Shown here piece after piece: positions 15,926 to 24,554 of a stretch of 64,000 nucleotides of DNA; the stretch's first letter is position 1, and the number at the start of each line of letters is the position of its first letter. Where the stretch lies: NCBI RefSeq assembly GCF_022678645.1, contig NZ_JALBWV010000010.1, forward strand, positions 62,001 through 126,000. Direction: 5' to 3'. The position numbers and the translations under genes were made by a program. Origin of the DNA: Saccharopolyspora soli (GTDB lineage Bacteria; Actinomycetota; Actinomycetes; Mycobacteriales; Pseudonocardiaceae). The notes under the pieces are model-generated. The model saw nothing but the letters and a program-made list of their open reading frames with translations, ran no database searches and was not told where the DNA came from.

Positions 15926-16453
15926 TCAGTCGTCGTCGGGGTCTCGGGTGGCGGAGCGGGCTCTGCGCTTCTCGGCCGGACTTCGCAGGCCGGGGAGTTC
16001 TTCGCGGAGCCGGTCGAGTTCGCCGCGCAGGTAGTCGCGGGTGGCGACCTCGCCGATCGCCAGCCGCAGCGCGGCGAGTTCGCGGGCGAGGTAGTCGGTG
16101 TCGGCCTTGGTCTGCGCCGCTCGCGCCCGGTCCTCCTCCAGCGCGACCCGGTCCCGGTCGTCCTGCCGGTTCTGCGCCAGCAGGATCAGCGGCGCGGCGT
16201 ACGACGCCTGGGTGGAGAAGGCCAGGTTGAGCAGGATGAACGGGTAGGGGTCCCAGCGCAGGCCGACCGCGAACAGGTTGACCGCGATCCAGCTGATCAC
16301 GAGCACCGTCATCCAGAACAGGAACTTGCCGGTGCCCAGGAACCGGGCGATCCGCTCCGATATCTGCCCGAACAGCTCGGGGTCGAAGGAGACGGTGAGC
16401 CGGTGCGGTGGCCGGGGCTGGTCGAGTCGGCGGTGGGTCAGCAACTCGGGCAT
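15926..16453 (-). CDS. DUF1003 membrane protein (Rv1231c-like)
   Basis: A 175-residue protein with two adjacent membrane helices (FLFWMTVLVISWIAVNLFAV and a second around PYPFILLNLAFSTQASYAAP), then the DUF1003 hallmark LILLAQNRQDDRDR and a charged coiled-coil tail. ATG at 16453 overlaps the stop of the upstream CBS-domain gene as TGATG, so translation is coupled. The pair occurs together in M. tuberculosis (Rv1231c-Rv1232c) and other actinobacteria. The coupling suggests that this small membrane protein acts with the MgtE-like soluble partner, perhaps in magnesium sensing or transport; that is inference. Confidence 0.88.
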   Translation of the reverse strand: MPELLTHRRLDQPRPPHRLTVSFDPELFGQISERIARFLGTGKFLFWMTVLVISWIAVNLFAVGLRWDPYPFILLNLAFSTQASYAAPLILLAQNRQDDRDRVALEEDRARAAQTKADTDYLARELAALRLAIGEVATRDYLRGELDRLREELPGLRSPAEKRRARSATRDPDDD

Positions 16454-17739
16454 CAGCGCGCCTCCTGGTTGGTCGAACCGGTCTCCGGTTCGGGAAGTCC
16501 GCTCTCCCGCCAGTTCTCCGGCAGCAGGTGGTCCAGCACGTCGTCCACGGTGACCGCGCCGATGAGGTGCTCCTCGTCGTCCAGCACCGGCCCGCACACC
16601 AGGTTGTACGCGGCGAAGTAGCGGGTGACGTCGGCCAGCGACGCCCCAGCGGGCAGGCTGGCCAGGTCGGTGTCCAGCGCACCGGCGACCAAAGTGGACG
16701 GTGGTTCGCGCAGCAGCCGCTGGATGTGCACGCAGCCCAGGTAGCGGCCGGTCGGGGTGGCCGACGGCGGGCGGCAGACGAACACCAGGCTGGCCAGCGC
16801 CACCGGCAGGTCTGCGTTGCGGACCATCGCCAGCGCCTCGGCGATCGTCGCGTCCGGACCGACGACGATCGGTTCCGAGGTCATCAACCCGCCTGCGGTG
16901 TCGGACGAGTACGCCAGCAGTCGCTTGACCGGCGCCGACTCCTCCGGCTCCATCAACCCGAGCAACCGCTCCTTGTCCACTTCGGACAGTTCGGCGAGCA
17001 GGTCGGCGGCGTCGTCCGGGTTCATCGCTTCCAGCACGTCCGCCGCGCGCTCGTCGTCGAGGTGCGAGAGCAGGTCCTTCTGGTCGTCTTCGGGCAGCTC
17101 CTCGACGACATCAGCCAGCCGCTCGTCGTCCAGCGCCTCGGCGACCTCGTAGCGGCGTTTGGTCGGCAGTTCGTGCAGGGTGCTAGCGACGTCCACGGCG
17201 CGCATCGTGTCGAACATGGCCAGCAGTTGCTGCACGCCCTGCGGCTGACCGGTCAGCTCCGCGACCGCGAGCCCGGTGACCTGGTCCCAGTCCAGCACCT
17301 GGGTCGGACCGCGGCGGCCGAGCCGTCCGGTGCGTTCGCGGACCGCGAGCTTGGTCAGCTGCCAGTCGCGGGTGCGGGTCTGCTCCAGCGCGACGTCCAC
17401 CAGCACGGCGGGCGCTCCGGACGAGTCGATGGTGACCCGGGCGTCCAGGAGTTGGCCGAGCACCAGCAGTTCGTTGGGGCGTTGGTGGAAATGCCGCAGG
17501 TTCACCGAGCCGGTCGCCAGCGTCACCGCGCTCGGCTCGACGCGGGTCACCCGCAGCATCGGCACGAAGATCCGGCGTCGGGTGGCCAGCTCGACGACCA
17601 GGCCGAGCACGCGCGGCGGCTGCCGCCGGACGCTGAGCCCGGCGACCACGTCGCGCACCCGACCGATCGATTCGCCATCCGGCCCGAACACCGGCAGACC
17701 GGCGATCCGGGCCGCGAAGACCCTGGTCGCGGCTACCAC
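16453..17739 (-). CDS. PRC-barrel, MgtE-N and CBS domain protein (Rv1232c-like)
   Basis: A 428-residue soluble protein. An N-terminal PRC-barrel-like region (GLPVFGPDGESIGRVRDVV) precedes an MgtE N-terminal helical domain with repeated acidic motifs (VEELPEDDQKDLLSHLDDER, LEAMNPDDAADLLAELSEVD) and two CBS domains (GGLMTSEPIVVGPDATIAEA; then LPAGASLADVTRYFAAYNLV). The MgtE transport pore is missing, so it resembles the regulatory half of the magnesium channel without the membrane half. It is coupled to the DUF1003 membrane protein. GTG at 17739 follows TAGCCT by six bases, suggesting a leaderless start. Probable role: Mg2+ or nucleotide sensing. Confidence 0.85.
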   Translation of the reverse strand: MVAATRVFAARIAGLPVFGPDGESIGRVRDVVAGLSVRRQPPRVLGLVVELATRRRIFVPMLRVTRVEPSAVTLATGSVNLRHFHQRPNELLVLGQLLDARVTIDSSGAPAVLVDVALEQTRTRDWQLTKLAVRERTGRLGRRGPTQVLDWDQVTGLAVAELTGQPQGVQQLLAMFDTMRAVDVASTLHELPTKRRYEVAEALDDERLADVVEELPEDDQKDLLSHLDDERAADVLEAMNPDDAADLLAELSEVDKERLLGLMEPEESAPVKRLLAYSSDTAGGLMTSEPIVVGPDATIAEALAMVRNADLPVALASLVFVCRPPSATPTGRYLGCVHIQRLLREPPSTLVAGALDTDLASLPAGASLADVTRYFAAYNLVCGPVLDDEEHLIGAVTVDDVLDHLLPENWRESGLPEPETGSTNQEAR

Positions 17740-17791
17740 GTGATCAGGCTAAGGACTCATCGACGCGCACGCTGCCTGGGCGAGGCGCGCG

Positions 17792-17839
17792 GGTCGTGAG
17801 TGCGCGAGTGGGCTCCAGCCCGGCTGTGCACTCACGACC
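17792..17839. repeat. GTGAGTG-type hairpin, copy 3, in a divergent promoter region
   Basis: GGTCGTGAGTGC (17792-17803) pairs with GCACTCACGACC (17828-17839), with an inner stem GGGCT-cc-AGCCC (17810-17821). Unlike the other copies it lies between divergent genes, so it cannot be a simple terminator for either. Confidence 0.65.
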
Positions 17840-17891
17840 GGGTTGGGGCGTGGTAGACACGCAGCAGCTTCCGCGGCTAGAGGAGGGGAAT

Positions 17892-18848
17892 GTGGACGGT
17901 CGACGTGCCCGGCGCAGCTGCCTGGCGGTGCCGGGTTCCAGCGCGAAGATGATCGACAAGGCGCGCGGGTTGGCCGCCGACCAGTTCTTCCTGGACCTGG
18001 AGGACGCGGTGGCGCCGTTGGCCAAGGCCGAGGCGCGGGAGCGGATCGTCGGCGCGCTCAACGCGGGCGGCTGGGGCGACAAGATCCGCTCGGTGCGGGT
18101 CAACGCGCTCGACACCGAGTGGACCTACCGCGACGTGGTGACCGTTGTGGAGGGCGCGGGTGCGGAGCTCGACACGATCATCCTGCCGAAGGCGAGCACC
18201 CCGGACCACGTGCGCTGGTTGGACCTGACGCTGACCCAGATCGAGCGGGCCGTGGGGTTGGAGGTCGGCCGGATCGGCATCGAGCCGCAGATCGAGGACG
18301 CCCGCGGTCTGGTCGAGGTGGACGCGATCGCGAACGCCTCGCCGCGGGTCGCGGCGCTGGTCTACGGGCCCGCCGACTTCATGGCCTCGATCAACATGCC
18401 ATCGCTGGTGGTGGGCGACCAGCCGCCGGGCTACGACGTCGGCGACGCCTACCACTACATCCTGATGCGCATCCTGACCGCCGCCCGTGCGGCCGGGGTG
18501 CAGGCGATCGACGGACCGTACCTGCAGATCAAGGACGTGGCCGGGCTGCGGCGGGTGGGTGGCCGGTCGGCGGCGCTCGGCTTCGACGGCAAGTGGGTGC
18601 TGCATCCGGCGCAGGTCGATGCGGTCAACGAGCTCTTCTCGCCGCGGCAGGCCGACTACGACCACGCGGAGAACATCCTGGACGCCTACGAGTGGCACAC
18701 CTCGGCGGCCGGTGGCAAGCGCGGCGCGGCGATGCTCGGCGCCGAGATGATCGACGAAGCCTCCCGCAAGATGGCGCTGGTGATCGTTGGCAAGGGCCGC
18801 GCGGCCGGGATGACCCGCACCGACCGCTGGAGCCCGCCGCAGGATTAG
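17892..18848 (+). CDS. HpcH/HpaI-family CoA-ester lyase (CitE/malyl-CoA lyase-like)
   Basis: A 318-residue TIM-barrel enzyme of the citrate lyase beta/malyl-CoA lyase family. Conserved parts include SCLAVPGSSAKMIDKARGLA, the acidic FFLDLEDAVAP and the metal-binding region IGIEPQIEDARGLVEVDAIA, then VYGPADFMAS and GFDGKWVLHPAQVDAVNE. It should cleave or form malyl-CoA, methylmalyl-CoA or citramalyl-CoA; the similarity is closest to L-malyl-CoA/beta-methylmalyl-CoA lyases. GTG at 17892 has AGGAGG five bases upstream. It stands alone, so the pathway is not shown here. Repeat copy C begins right after its stop. Confidence 0.88.
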   Translation: MDGRRARRSCLAVPGSSAKMIDKARGLAADQFFLDLEDAVAPLAKAEARERIVGALNAGGWGDKIRSVRVNALDTEWTYRDVVTVVEGAGAELDTIILPKASTPDHVRWLDLTLTQIERAVGLEVGRIGIEPQIEDARGLVEVDAIANASPRVAALVYGPADFMASINMPSLVVGDQPPGYDVGDAYHYILMRILTAARAAGVQAIDGPYLQIKDVAGLRRVGGRSAALGFDGKWVLHPAQVDAVNELFSPRQADYDHAENILDAYEWHTSAAGGKRGAAMLGAEMIDEASRKMALVIVGKGRAAGMTRTDRWSPPQD

Positions 18849-18922
18849 AGACTCTTCCAGTAGTGGTTCGCGGAACCTCAGCAGCCGCCTCGACTCCGGG
18901 ATCCCCGACATCATGAACGCCA
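18849..18922 (+). repeat. Dispersed 3'-UTR repeat, copy C (partial)
   Basis: Starts immediately after the lyase stop codon. It shares GCGGAACCTCAG, then CGACTCCGGGATCCCCGACA and the following ATC.TG..CGCC with copies A and B, but ends before the second half of the element and has lost the GTGTAT/ATACAC stem. Confidence 0.65.
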
Positions 18923-19038
18923 GATCGCCCCGCACCAGGAATCCGGTCTTCGTACCGGAATAGCCGCTCACGGCGGCCGTCTCGCGCGGTAGGTTTCGGA
19001 AGATCCGCAGGCGTCGAGGGAGAGGGCGGGCTGGCGAG

Positions 19039-22000
19039 GTGGCCACCGCGGCAGGAGCGGAGAACGAGCAGGAACTGCGCTTGGCGCTGGCGATGCGCGG
19101 CGGCGCGAGCATGGCGGTGTGGATCGGCGGCGCCGTCGCCGAGATCAACCGGTTACGCGAAGCGGTGGCGGAATCCGGGGATTCGCCCGGCAACCACCCG
19201 TGGGCGGCGTTGGCGAAGCTGTCCGGCTACGACTCCGTCGCCGTCGACGTGCTGGCCGGTGCGTCGGCGGGTGGTCTGAACGCGACGCTGCTTTCGGCGA
19301 CGCTGGTCTACGGAATGCCCTTCGACCGGATGCGCCGGACGTGGGTGCGGTTGGCGGACATGACGGCGATGTCCCGGCCGGTGCCCAAGTTCTGGCAGCC
19401 CAGCCCGCCATCGCTGCTGGCGGGCGACCGCTACTTCCGCACCGAGCTCGCCAAGGTCATCACCGACAACGTGCCCGCCGCCGCGGATCATCCGGGCAAC
19501 CGCGCCGATCTGCTGCTGACCGCCACGCTGCTGGACCCGATCGTCGAGCAGCACTTCGACGCCCGGTCTGGGCCGATGCTGCAGGAGCGCCGCACCGCGT
19601 CGTTCCGGTTCCGGCACCAGGGCAAGGCCGGTGATCCGCTGTCGGACTTCGGCGCGGGCGGGGACTTCGCGGCCACGGTGCTCCGGCTGGCTCACGCCGC
19701 CCGGTCGACGTCGTCGTTCCCGTTCGCCTTCGAGCCCGCGCGGGTGCATTCGTCGCTCGGCGAGCCGCCCGCGGGCGAGCCGAACATGGTGGGGTTGTTC
19801 TCCGAGACGGTCGCCGAGTCGAAAGGACGACCGTTCCGGGTCATCGACGGTGGTGTGCTGGACAACATCCCGGTGGCGGCGGCGATCCGGGCGATCTCGG
19901 CGGCCCCGGCGGACCGCCCGACCCACCGGTGGCTGCTGTACCTGAACCCGGATCCCGTTGCCTCGCGCGGCCAACGCCGCGAACCGGCACGGGCCGTGCC
20001 CGTTGTCTCTACCGCTCTGCGGGCTCGGCTGTCCCAGGAGTCGTTGCTCGCCGACATCGATGCGCTGGACGAGCACAACCGGGTCGTCGAGCGAATCGCC
20101 TTGCGCCGCAGGGCCTTGTTCGCGCCGTTGCGGGCCGCGCCGGTCGACGAGCGAGCTGCGGTGCTGGCGCACCATGCCGAAGCGGTCGAACCCGACAACG
20201 CGGTGGTGCGAGCGGAATTGGACGCCCAGGCGGTGCATCGACTGCTCACCGAGCCCGCTGGTACCGAAGACGGCAAGCTGCTGCCGCCGGTGGTCGGCGA
20301 TCCGCTCGCGGAGTGGTCGGCGCAGGCGCGGACGCAGCTCGCGCGGAAACTCTCCGACGGGCTCGGACGCGAGGCCACCACGCGGGTTTTCGACGATGTG
20401 CGCAGCCTGCTCACCGCGGTGCAGGAATGCCTGGGCTGGGCGTGGGACATCGAGCGCTGGGCGCCGCGGGCTCGCGAGATCGGGCGCTGCAAATCCGTGC
20501 TCTACCGGCTGCGCAGCTTCGGCGAGGTGCTGGAGGGGCACGCCGACCGGTACTGGATCAACGGCGCGAAGCTGGAGCCGATCGTCGAGACCGCCGAACT
20601 CGACGAGTGGGTCCAGCGCGCGCTCCGCCGTCGCGTCCGGTTGCAGCACCAGCTGCCGTCCCCGATCGAGCCGTTGCTGGGTCCGGTGCTGCGCGCTGCG
20701 GAGGACGGCGAGGACTTCCAACGGGAGCTGGCTGAGTTCGCCCGCGAACTCGGGTCCATCGTGGAGTCGTCGGGAGCGGATGCGGTCCCCGACGCCGCCG
20801 GTCTGGACGCGGTGGCCGAGGCGCGTGCGGTGCTGCACCGGGTCGCCGACCGGCTGGCCGCAGCGGCTCCGCCGCGCGAGAGCACCGACGAGCCCCAGCA
20901 GATCGGCTACGCACTGCTGGAGCGGAGCAATCGGCGTCCGGACACCTTGCGCCAGCTAGTGGTGCTCAGCGCGCCGCTGGACGTCGGCCGAGTTCCGGGC
21001 TCGCACATCAACCTGCTGCGCGTGGTCAGCGATGAGCCGAGCCCGCTGCCGTTCGCCGCGCTGCGGCGCGGGTCGAACGTGCCGTTGCGCATCGAGGACA
21101 AGATCCGCGGCGTGGACATGGGCAGCTTCGGCGCGTTCCTGTCCGCGAAGTGGCGGGCGAACGACTGGATGTGGGGACGGCTGGACGCCGCCGCCGGACT
21201 GGTCGGACTGCTCGCCGACCCGGTCCGGTTGGCGCAGCGGCACGGCGGTTCGGAGGAACTCGGCGACGCCCTGCAGGCCATCGTCAGCCGCCCCACCAAG
21301 GCGGAGCTCGGCGAGCTCGACGAAGCGCAGGCCAAGCAGTGGCGCGGTTTCCTGGCCGAGGTGTGGGCGCGGCACGCCGGGGAGGTGCGCGCCGAACTCG
21401 ACGCGCTGTTCCGCGATCCGGACGACGAGCACCCGCTGACCGAGACCCGCAGGCTGCTCACCGAGCGTCTGCAGTGGACGATCGCCGCCGAGGAGATCCC
21501 CTTCGTCGCGACCGTGGCACCGGGCGCGGACCCGAGCGGCGGTGCCGCCCCGCCGATGCCCGCGCCAGCGCAGCTGTCGGGTGAGGTGGAGCGCTACGAC
21601 ATCGGCCGCCAGCGGCTCACCGACCTCGGTGAACAGCGGACGCTGTCGATGGGGACGCGCTTCGGGCTGTTGGCCTACCGCGCGGCCCGCCCGTCGGGAC
21701 GCGGGATGCTGCCGTGGCTCGGCCGCCGCGCGATGACGCTGATCAAGCCGCTGCTGATGGTGGCCGTGTTCGCCTTCGCGGCACCGCGCCGCGCGGCACT
21801 GCTGGGCTTCCTGGCGGCGAGCGCGGTGGCGTTCACCGGTGTCGGGCTCAGCTCGCCGATGCCGGGAATGCAGTTCTTCTCCGCCGAGCAGCACTACGCC
21901 GGGCTCGGCTACCCGGATTCGCCCGCTCCGGCGGTCGACGCGGAGTGGTGCCCGGAATCCGGTTCCGACGAGATCGTGGCGTGCGCGGTCTCGACCACCG

Positions 22001-22485
22001 GATTCGGCACGTCCGCGCCGGGCGACTGGTTGGTGGTGGCCAACTTCTCCGGGGCGTCCTTCGGCCCCGGCGTGCTGCTGGCGATGCTGTTCGCGATCGC
22101 CTTCGCGGTCTGGTCCGGCCGCAGGCTGACGTACCGCCTCGGCCGTGGCCTGGCGCGCTGGCTGCCCGCGGCGTTCGTCGCGCTGGTGCTGCTCGCGGCC
22201 GAATTCTGGCTGTTCACAACCGGATTCCGCCTCGGTCCGCTGGGCCTCGCCCTGGTCGCCGGGCTGCTGACCTGGCCAGCGACGGTCGCCTACCGCCCGA
22301 TCGCCCGAGTCGGCGCGGTGGTCCTGACGCTCCTGGTGTTCGGCGGGGTCCTGTGGTGGTCCGAGCCGGACGGCTGGACCGGCGGAGGCTGGATCGTCCT
22401 GGCGACCGTCCTCGCCGCCTACGCCCACATGATCCTGCTGGGCACCATCGATGTCCTCGCTCCCCGCCCGAGGCAACCCTCGTGA
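19039..22485 (+). CDS. Large patatin-like phospholipase with C-terminal membrane domain
   Basis: An 1148-residue protein. The N-terminal patatin domain has the glycine-rich oxyanion stretch RGGASMAVWIGG, the nucleophile elbow GASAGG with Ser76 and the dyad Asp in VIDGGVLDNIPV (about residue 270). A long middle region follows (DUF3376-like), and the last 250 residues hold about six membrane helices, for example LAMLFAIAFAVW and AFVALVLLAAEFWLFTTG. It is probably an acyl hydrolase anchored in the membrane. Start GTG 19039 is set by a purine-rich region upstream, moderately sure. It stands alone between two tandem or convergent genes. Related patatin proteins occur in many actinomycetes; the function is unproven. 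Confidence 0.85.
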   Translation: MATAAGAENEQELRLALAMRGGASMAVWIGGAVAEINRLREAVAESGDSPGNHPWAALAKLSGYDSVAVDVLAGASAGGLNATLLSATLVYGMPFDRMRRTWVRLADMTAMSRPVPKFWQPSPPSLLAGDRYFRTELAKVITDNVPAAADHPGNRADLLLTATLLDPIVEQHFDARSGPMLQERRTASFRFRHQGKAGDPLSDFGAGGDFAATVLRLAHAARSTSSFPFAFEPARVHSSLGEPPAGEPNMVGLFSETVAESKGRPFRVIDGGVLDNIPVAAAIRAISAAPADRPTHRWLLYLNPDPVASRGQRREPARAVPVVSTALRARLSQESLLADIDALDEHNRVVERIALRRRALFAPLRAAPVDERAAVLAHHAEAVEPDNAVVRAELDAQAVHRLLTEPAGTEDGKLLPPVVGDPLAEWSAQARTQLARKLSDGLGREATTRVFDDVRSLLTAVQECLGWAWDIERWAPRAREIGRCKSVLYRLRSFGEVLEGHADRYWINGAKLEPIVETAELDEWVQRALRRRVRLQHQLPSPIEPLLGPVLRAAEDGEDFQRELAEFARELGSIVESSGADAVPDAAGLDAVAEARAVLHRVADRLAAAAPPRESTDEPQQIGYALLERSNRRPDTLRQLVVLSAPLDVGRVPGSHINLLRVVSDEPSPLPFAALRRGSNVPLRIEDKIRGVDMGSFGAFLSAKWRANDWMWGRLDAAAGLVGLLADPVRLAQRHGGSEELGDALQAIVSRPTKAELGELDEAQAKQWRGFLAEVWARHAGEVRAELDALFRDPDDEHPLTETRRLLTERLQWTIAAEEIPFVATVAPGADPSGGAAPPMPAPAQLSGEVERYDIGRQRLTDLGEQRTLSMGTRFGLLAYRAARPSGRGMLPWLGRRAMTLIKPLLMVAVFAFAAPRRAALLGFLAASAVAFTGVGLSSPMPGMQFFSAEQHYAGLGYPDSPAPAVDAEWCPESGSDEIVACAVSTTGFGTSAPGDWLVVANFSGASFGPGVLLAMLFAIAFAVWSGRRLTYRLGRGLARWLPAAFVALVLLAAEFWLFTTGFRLGPLGLALVAGLLTWPATVAYRPIARVGAVVLTLLVFGGVLWWSEPDGWTGGGWIVLATVLAAYAHMILLGTIDVLAPRPRQPS

Positions 22486-22522
22486 GTGGGAATGGTCGCT
22501 CTGACGACCAAAAACGCTCACG
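22481..22522. terminator. GTGAGTG-type hairpin, copy 4
   Basis: CGTGAGTG (22481-22488) pairs with CGCTCACG (22515-22522), and TGGTCG (22493-22498) with CGACCA (22505-22510). It includes the stop codon of the patatin gene and faces the convergent nar remnant. Nearly identical in design to copy 1 at 6239-6284. Confidence 0.65.
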
Positions 22523-22530
22523 ACCTCGGG

Positions 22531-23190
22531 TTAGTGCTTGCGGGCTGGGCGCGGCGAGTCGTGCTTGCCGCGGCGCTGGTTGGCGACGCCGACCGGTTCC
22601 CAGCCGCGGCGGGTTCGGGTCGCGGCGCGGCTGCGGTAGACGACGTAGGGCCGGAACAGGTAGCGCACCGCGGCGAAGCCGCTGAAGGCGTGCACCAGCC
22701 GCGTGAACGGGAACAGCGCGAACAGCAGCATCCCCACCAGGATGTGCGCTTTGAACGACCACGGCACGTCCACCATCAGCCCGGCATCGGGCTGCAGCAC
22801 GAAGATGCTGCGGAACCACGGCGAAACGGTGGCGCGGTAGTCGTAGCCCTCGATGATCCCGTTGGCCAGCACCGTGGTCAGCAACCCGAGCACGATCGCC
22901 CCGACCAGCACCAGGTACATCGCCTTGTCGTTGCCGGTGGTGGCGGAGAACACCGGCCCGTTGCGCCGCCGCCGGTAGATCAGCAGCGCGACCCCGACCA
23001 GCGTGCAAACCCCGGCCAGCGCGCCGAGTCCGACCGCCACCACGTGGTACAGCTGTTCGGAGACGCCGAGCGCGGCGGTCCACGACTCCGGGATCAGCAG
23101 CCCGATCACGTGCCCGACGATCACCACCAGCAGTCCGAAGTGGAACAGCGGGCTGGCGAACCGCAGCAGGCGCGACTCGTACAGCTGCGA
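22531..23190 (-). pseudogene. narI: Nitrate reductase gamma subunit, 5'-truncated
   Basis: About 219 residues matching NarI from its second helix on: SQLYESRLLRFASPLFHFGL, then LVVIVGHVIGLLIPESW and later VPWSFKAHILVGMLLFALFP, a region with the haem-binding His residues. Full NarI proteins are about 235-250 residues and begin with a membrane helix and a loop; those first 30 or so residues are missing. The frame is open and is joined in frame to a narJ fragment upstream (GVEAVLATLPAP), so a hybrid polypeptide of about 340 residues could be made. Without NarG and NarH it cannot be a nitrate reductase. Boundary placed by similarity from memory, within a few bases. Confidence 0.75.
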
Positions 23191-23571
23191 TGGCGCGGGC
23201 AATGTGGCCAGCACCGCCTCGACCCCGCGCGCGTACGCGGTGCCCTGCTCGCGCAGGGCATCCGCGAGCAGCGCCAGCCCGGCGTGGTGGCTGACCAGCA
23301 GCGCGGTGCCCAGCGATTGGTCGGTCGTGGCGGCGAACTCCAGCACGACCGTGAGGTGGTCCGGCAACTCGTCCTCGGGCGGCAGCACTCCGGCGGACCG
23401 GTAGATGCGCTTGAAGTCCACAATGGCCCGACCCCGGTTGCTGGTGTCGCCGGTGGACCAGTAGCTCGAGTACTGGCAGCAGCGGCGCCGCAGATCGAAG
23501 GTCTCGACGTAGTGCTGCTGCGTGGCCAGCAACGGCGTCGCGTCGAGGTGGTCCAGCAGCTCCCGCAGCGC
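23191..23571 (-). pseudogene. narJ: Nitrate reductase assembly chaperone, fragment
   Basis: About 127 residues of the NarJ chaperone that inserts the molybdenum cofactor into NarG. Recognisable pieces are HYVETFDLRRRCCQYSSYWS followed by GDTSNRG and LEFAATTDQSLGTALLVSHH. The N-terminal third and C-terminal tail of the family (usually 200-230 residues) are absent. The left end joins the narH remnant (KISWS, then LRELLDHLDATPLL) in a different frame, and the right end runs in frame into narI. Both junctions look like deletions rather than point mutations. Confidence 0.75.
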
Positions 23572-23762
23572 TCCAGGAGATCTTCATCGGCTCCCCGGAG
23601 ATGAGCGACCGGGGGCGGGCCACCGGCATCTCGTCGCTCAGCGGCGCGGAGATCAGGTTGCCGTAGTCGTAGGTCCAGGGCTCGTAGTAGTCCTGGATGG
23701 TGGGCAGCTTCGGGTTGGCGAACAGCGACATCAGCCGTCGGAACCGGCCGCCGCCGCGCAGC
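23572..23762 (-). pseudogene. narH: Nitrate reductase beta subunit, internal fragment
   Basis: About 63 residues matching the part of NarH near residues 90-150: LRGGGRFRRLMSLFANPKLP, TIQDYYEPWTYDYGNL and VARPRSLISGEPMKISWS. The iron-sulfur cluster cysteine motifs on either side, over 85 percent of the roughly 500-residue protein, are gone. It lies between the narG and narJ remnants in the original operon order. Confidence 0.75.
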
Positions 23763-23865
23763 TGTCAGGGTGTGCCAGGGCTTGAGCCGGTCGACGTTGA
23801 CCGCGAACGCGGTGTAGCGGCGGCCGCCGTGCTCGCTGCCGCTCCACTCCGGCGAGATGATCACC
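23763..23865 (-). pseudogene. narG: Nitrate reductase alpha subunit, C-terminal fragment
   Basis: About 33 residues matching the late part of NarG: VIISPEWSGSEHGGRRYTAF followed by AVNVDRLKPWHTLT. The complete subunit has more than 1200 residues and carries the molybdenum site. The upstream edge meets the narK remnant, which runs the other way, and the downstream edge joins narH with a frame change. Assignment rests on remembered family sequence; a database search is needed to fix the exact boundaries. Confidence 0.65.
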
Positions 23866-24420
23866 GGTACCGGCCGCGACTGGGTGTCGGCGGGCGTGCT
23901 GCTCGGCCTCGCCGGCACCACCTTCGCCGTCGGCGTCCCGGCGGTCAACGCCTGGTTCGCGCCCGCCAATCGCGGCATGGCGCTCGGCATCTTCGGCATC
24001 GGCACCGGTGGCACGGCGATCGCGTCGTTCTCCACGCTGCCGCTGACCGACGCGTTCGGACCGTTCGCGCCATTCGCGACCGCATCGGCGGCGTTGGTCG
24101 TGGTGGCGGTGCTGTCCTGGATCCTGCTCAGCGATCCGGCCGATCGGGCGATCCCGCTCGGCACGATCGCCTTCCTCGGCCTGGCCGCGGTGCTCGGCGC
24201 TGGTGCGGGCGCGGTGTTCGCGCTGGTCGCCAGGCTGGCCCCGGCCGAGGAGGTCGGTGCGGTGACCGGGCAGGTCGATGCCGCGGGCGGGTTCTTCCCG
24301 CCGCTGGTGATGGGCGCGATCTACGGCACGGCCGGGGACTACACCTGGGGTTTCGTGCTCCTGGCGCTGACCTTCGCGGCCGTCCGGGAGGAGGCGTCCG
24401 CCGGAAACCGGGGGCGCTGA
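23866..24420 (+). pseudogene. narK: Nitrate/nitrite transporter, internally deleted
   Basis: About 185 residues in one open frame that match NarK (MFS family) in pieces: LGLAGTTFAVGVPAVNAWFA, NRGMALGIFGIGTGGTAIAS and later EVGAVTGQVDAAGGFFPPLV with MGAIYG. Full NarK proteins have about 400-450 residues and twelve helices; the first two or three helices and a block in the middle (after LLSDPADR) are missing. An ATG at 23857 exists but has no support as a start. It is divergent from the narGHJI remnant, so this was once a nitrate uptake and respiration locus. Confidence 0.72.
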
Positions 24421-24554
24421 TGCGCGGGTGCGAGCCAACCGACATGATCTCTTCGGGCGCCCCTCGGGGTAGCCTGATGGGGTAAGAGACATTACGCCGG
24501 AATCGGGCTCGCCCGGTCCCGCCCTTGGCAGCAAGTTCAACGGAGGTGTCAGCG

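Noticed and set aside
23857-24420. A functional 187-residue MFS transporter
   Set aside because: The frame is open but lacks the first helices and a central block of NarK, and its ATG lies within the junction with the narG remnant.
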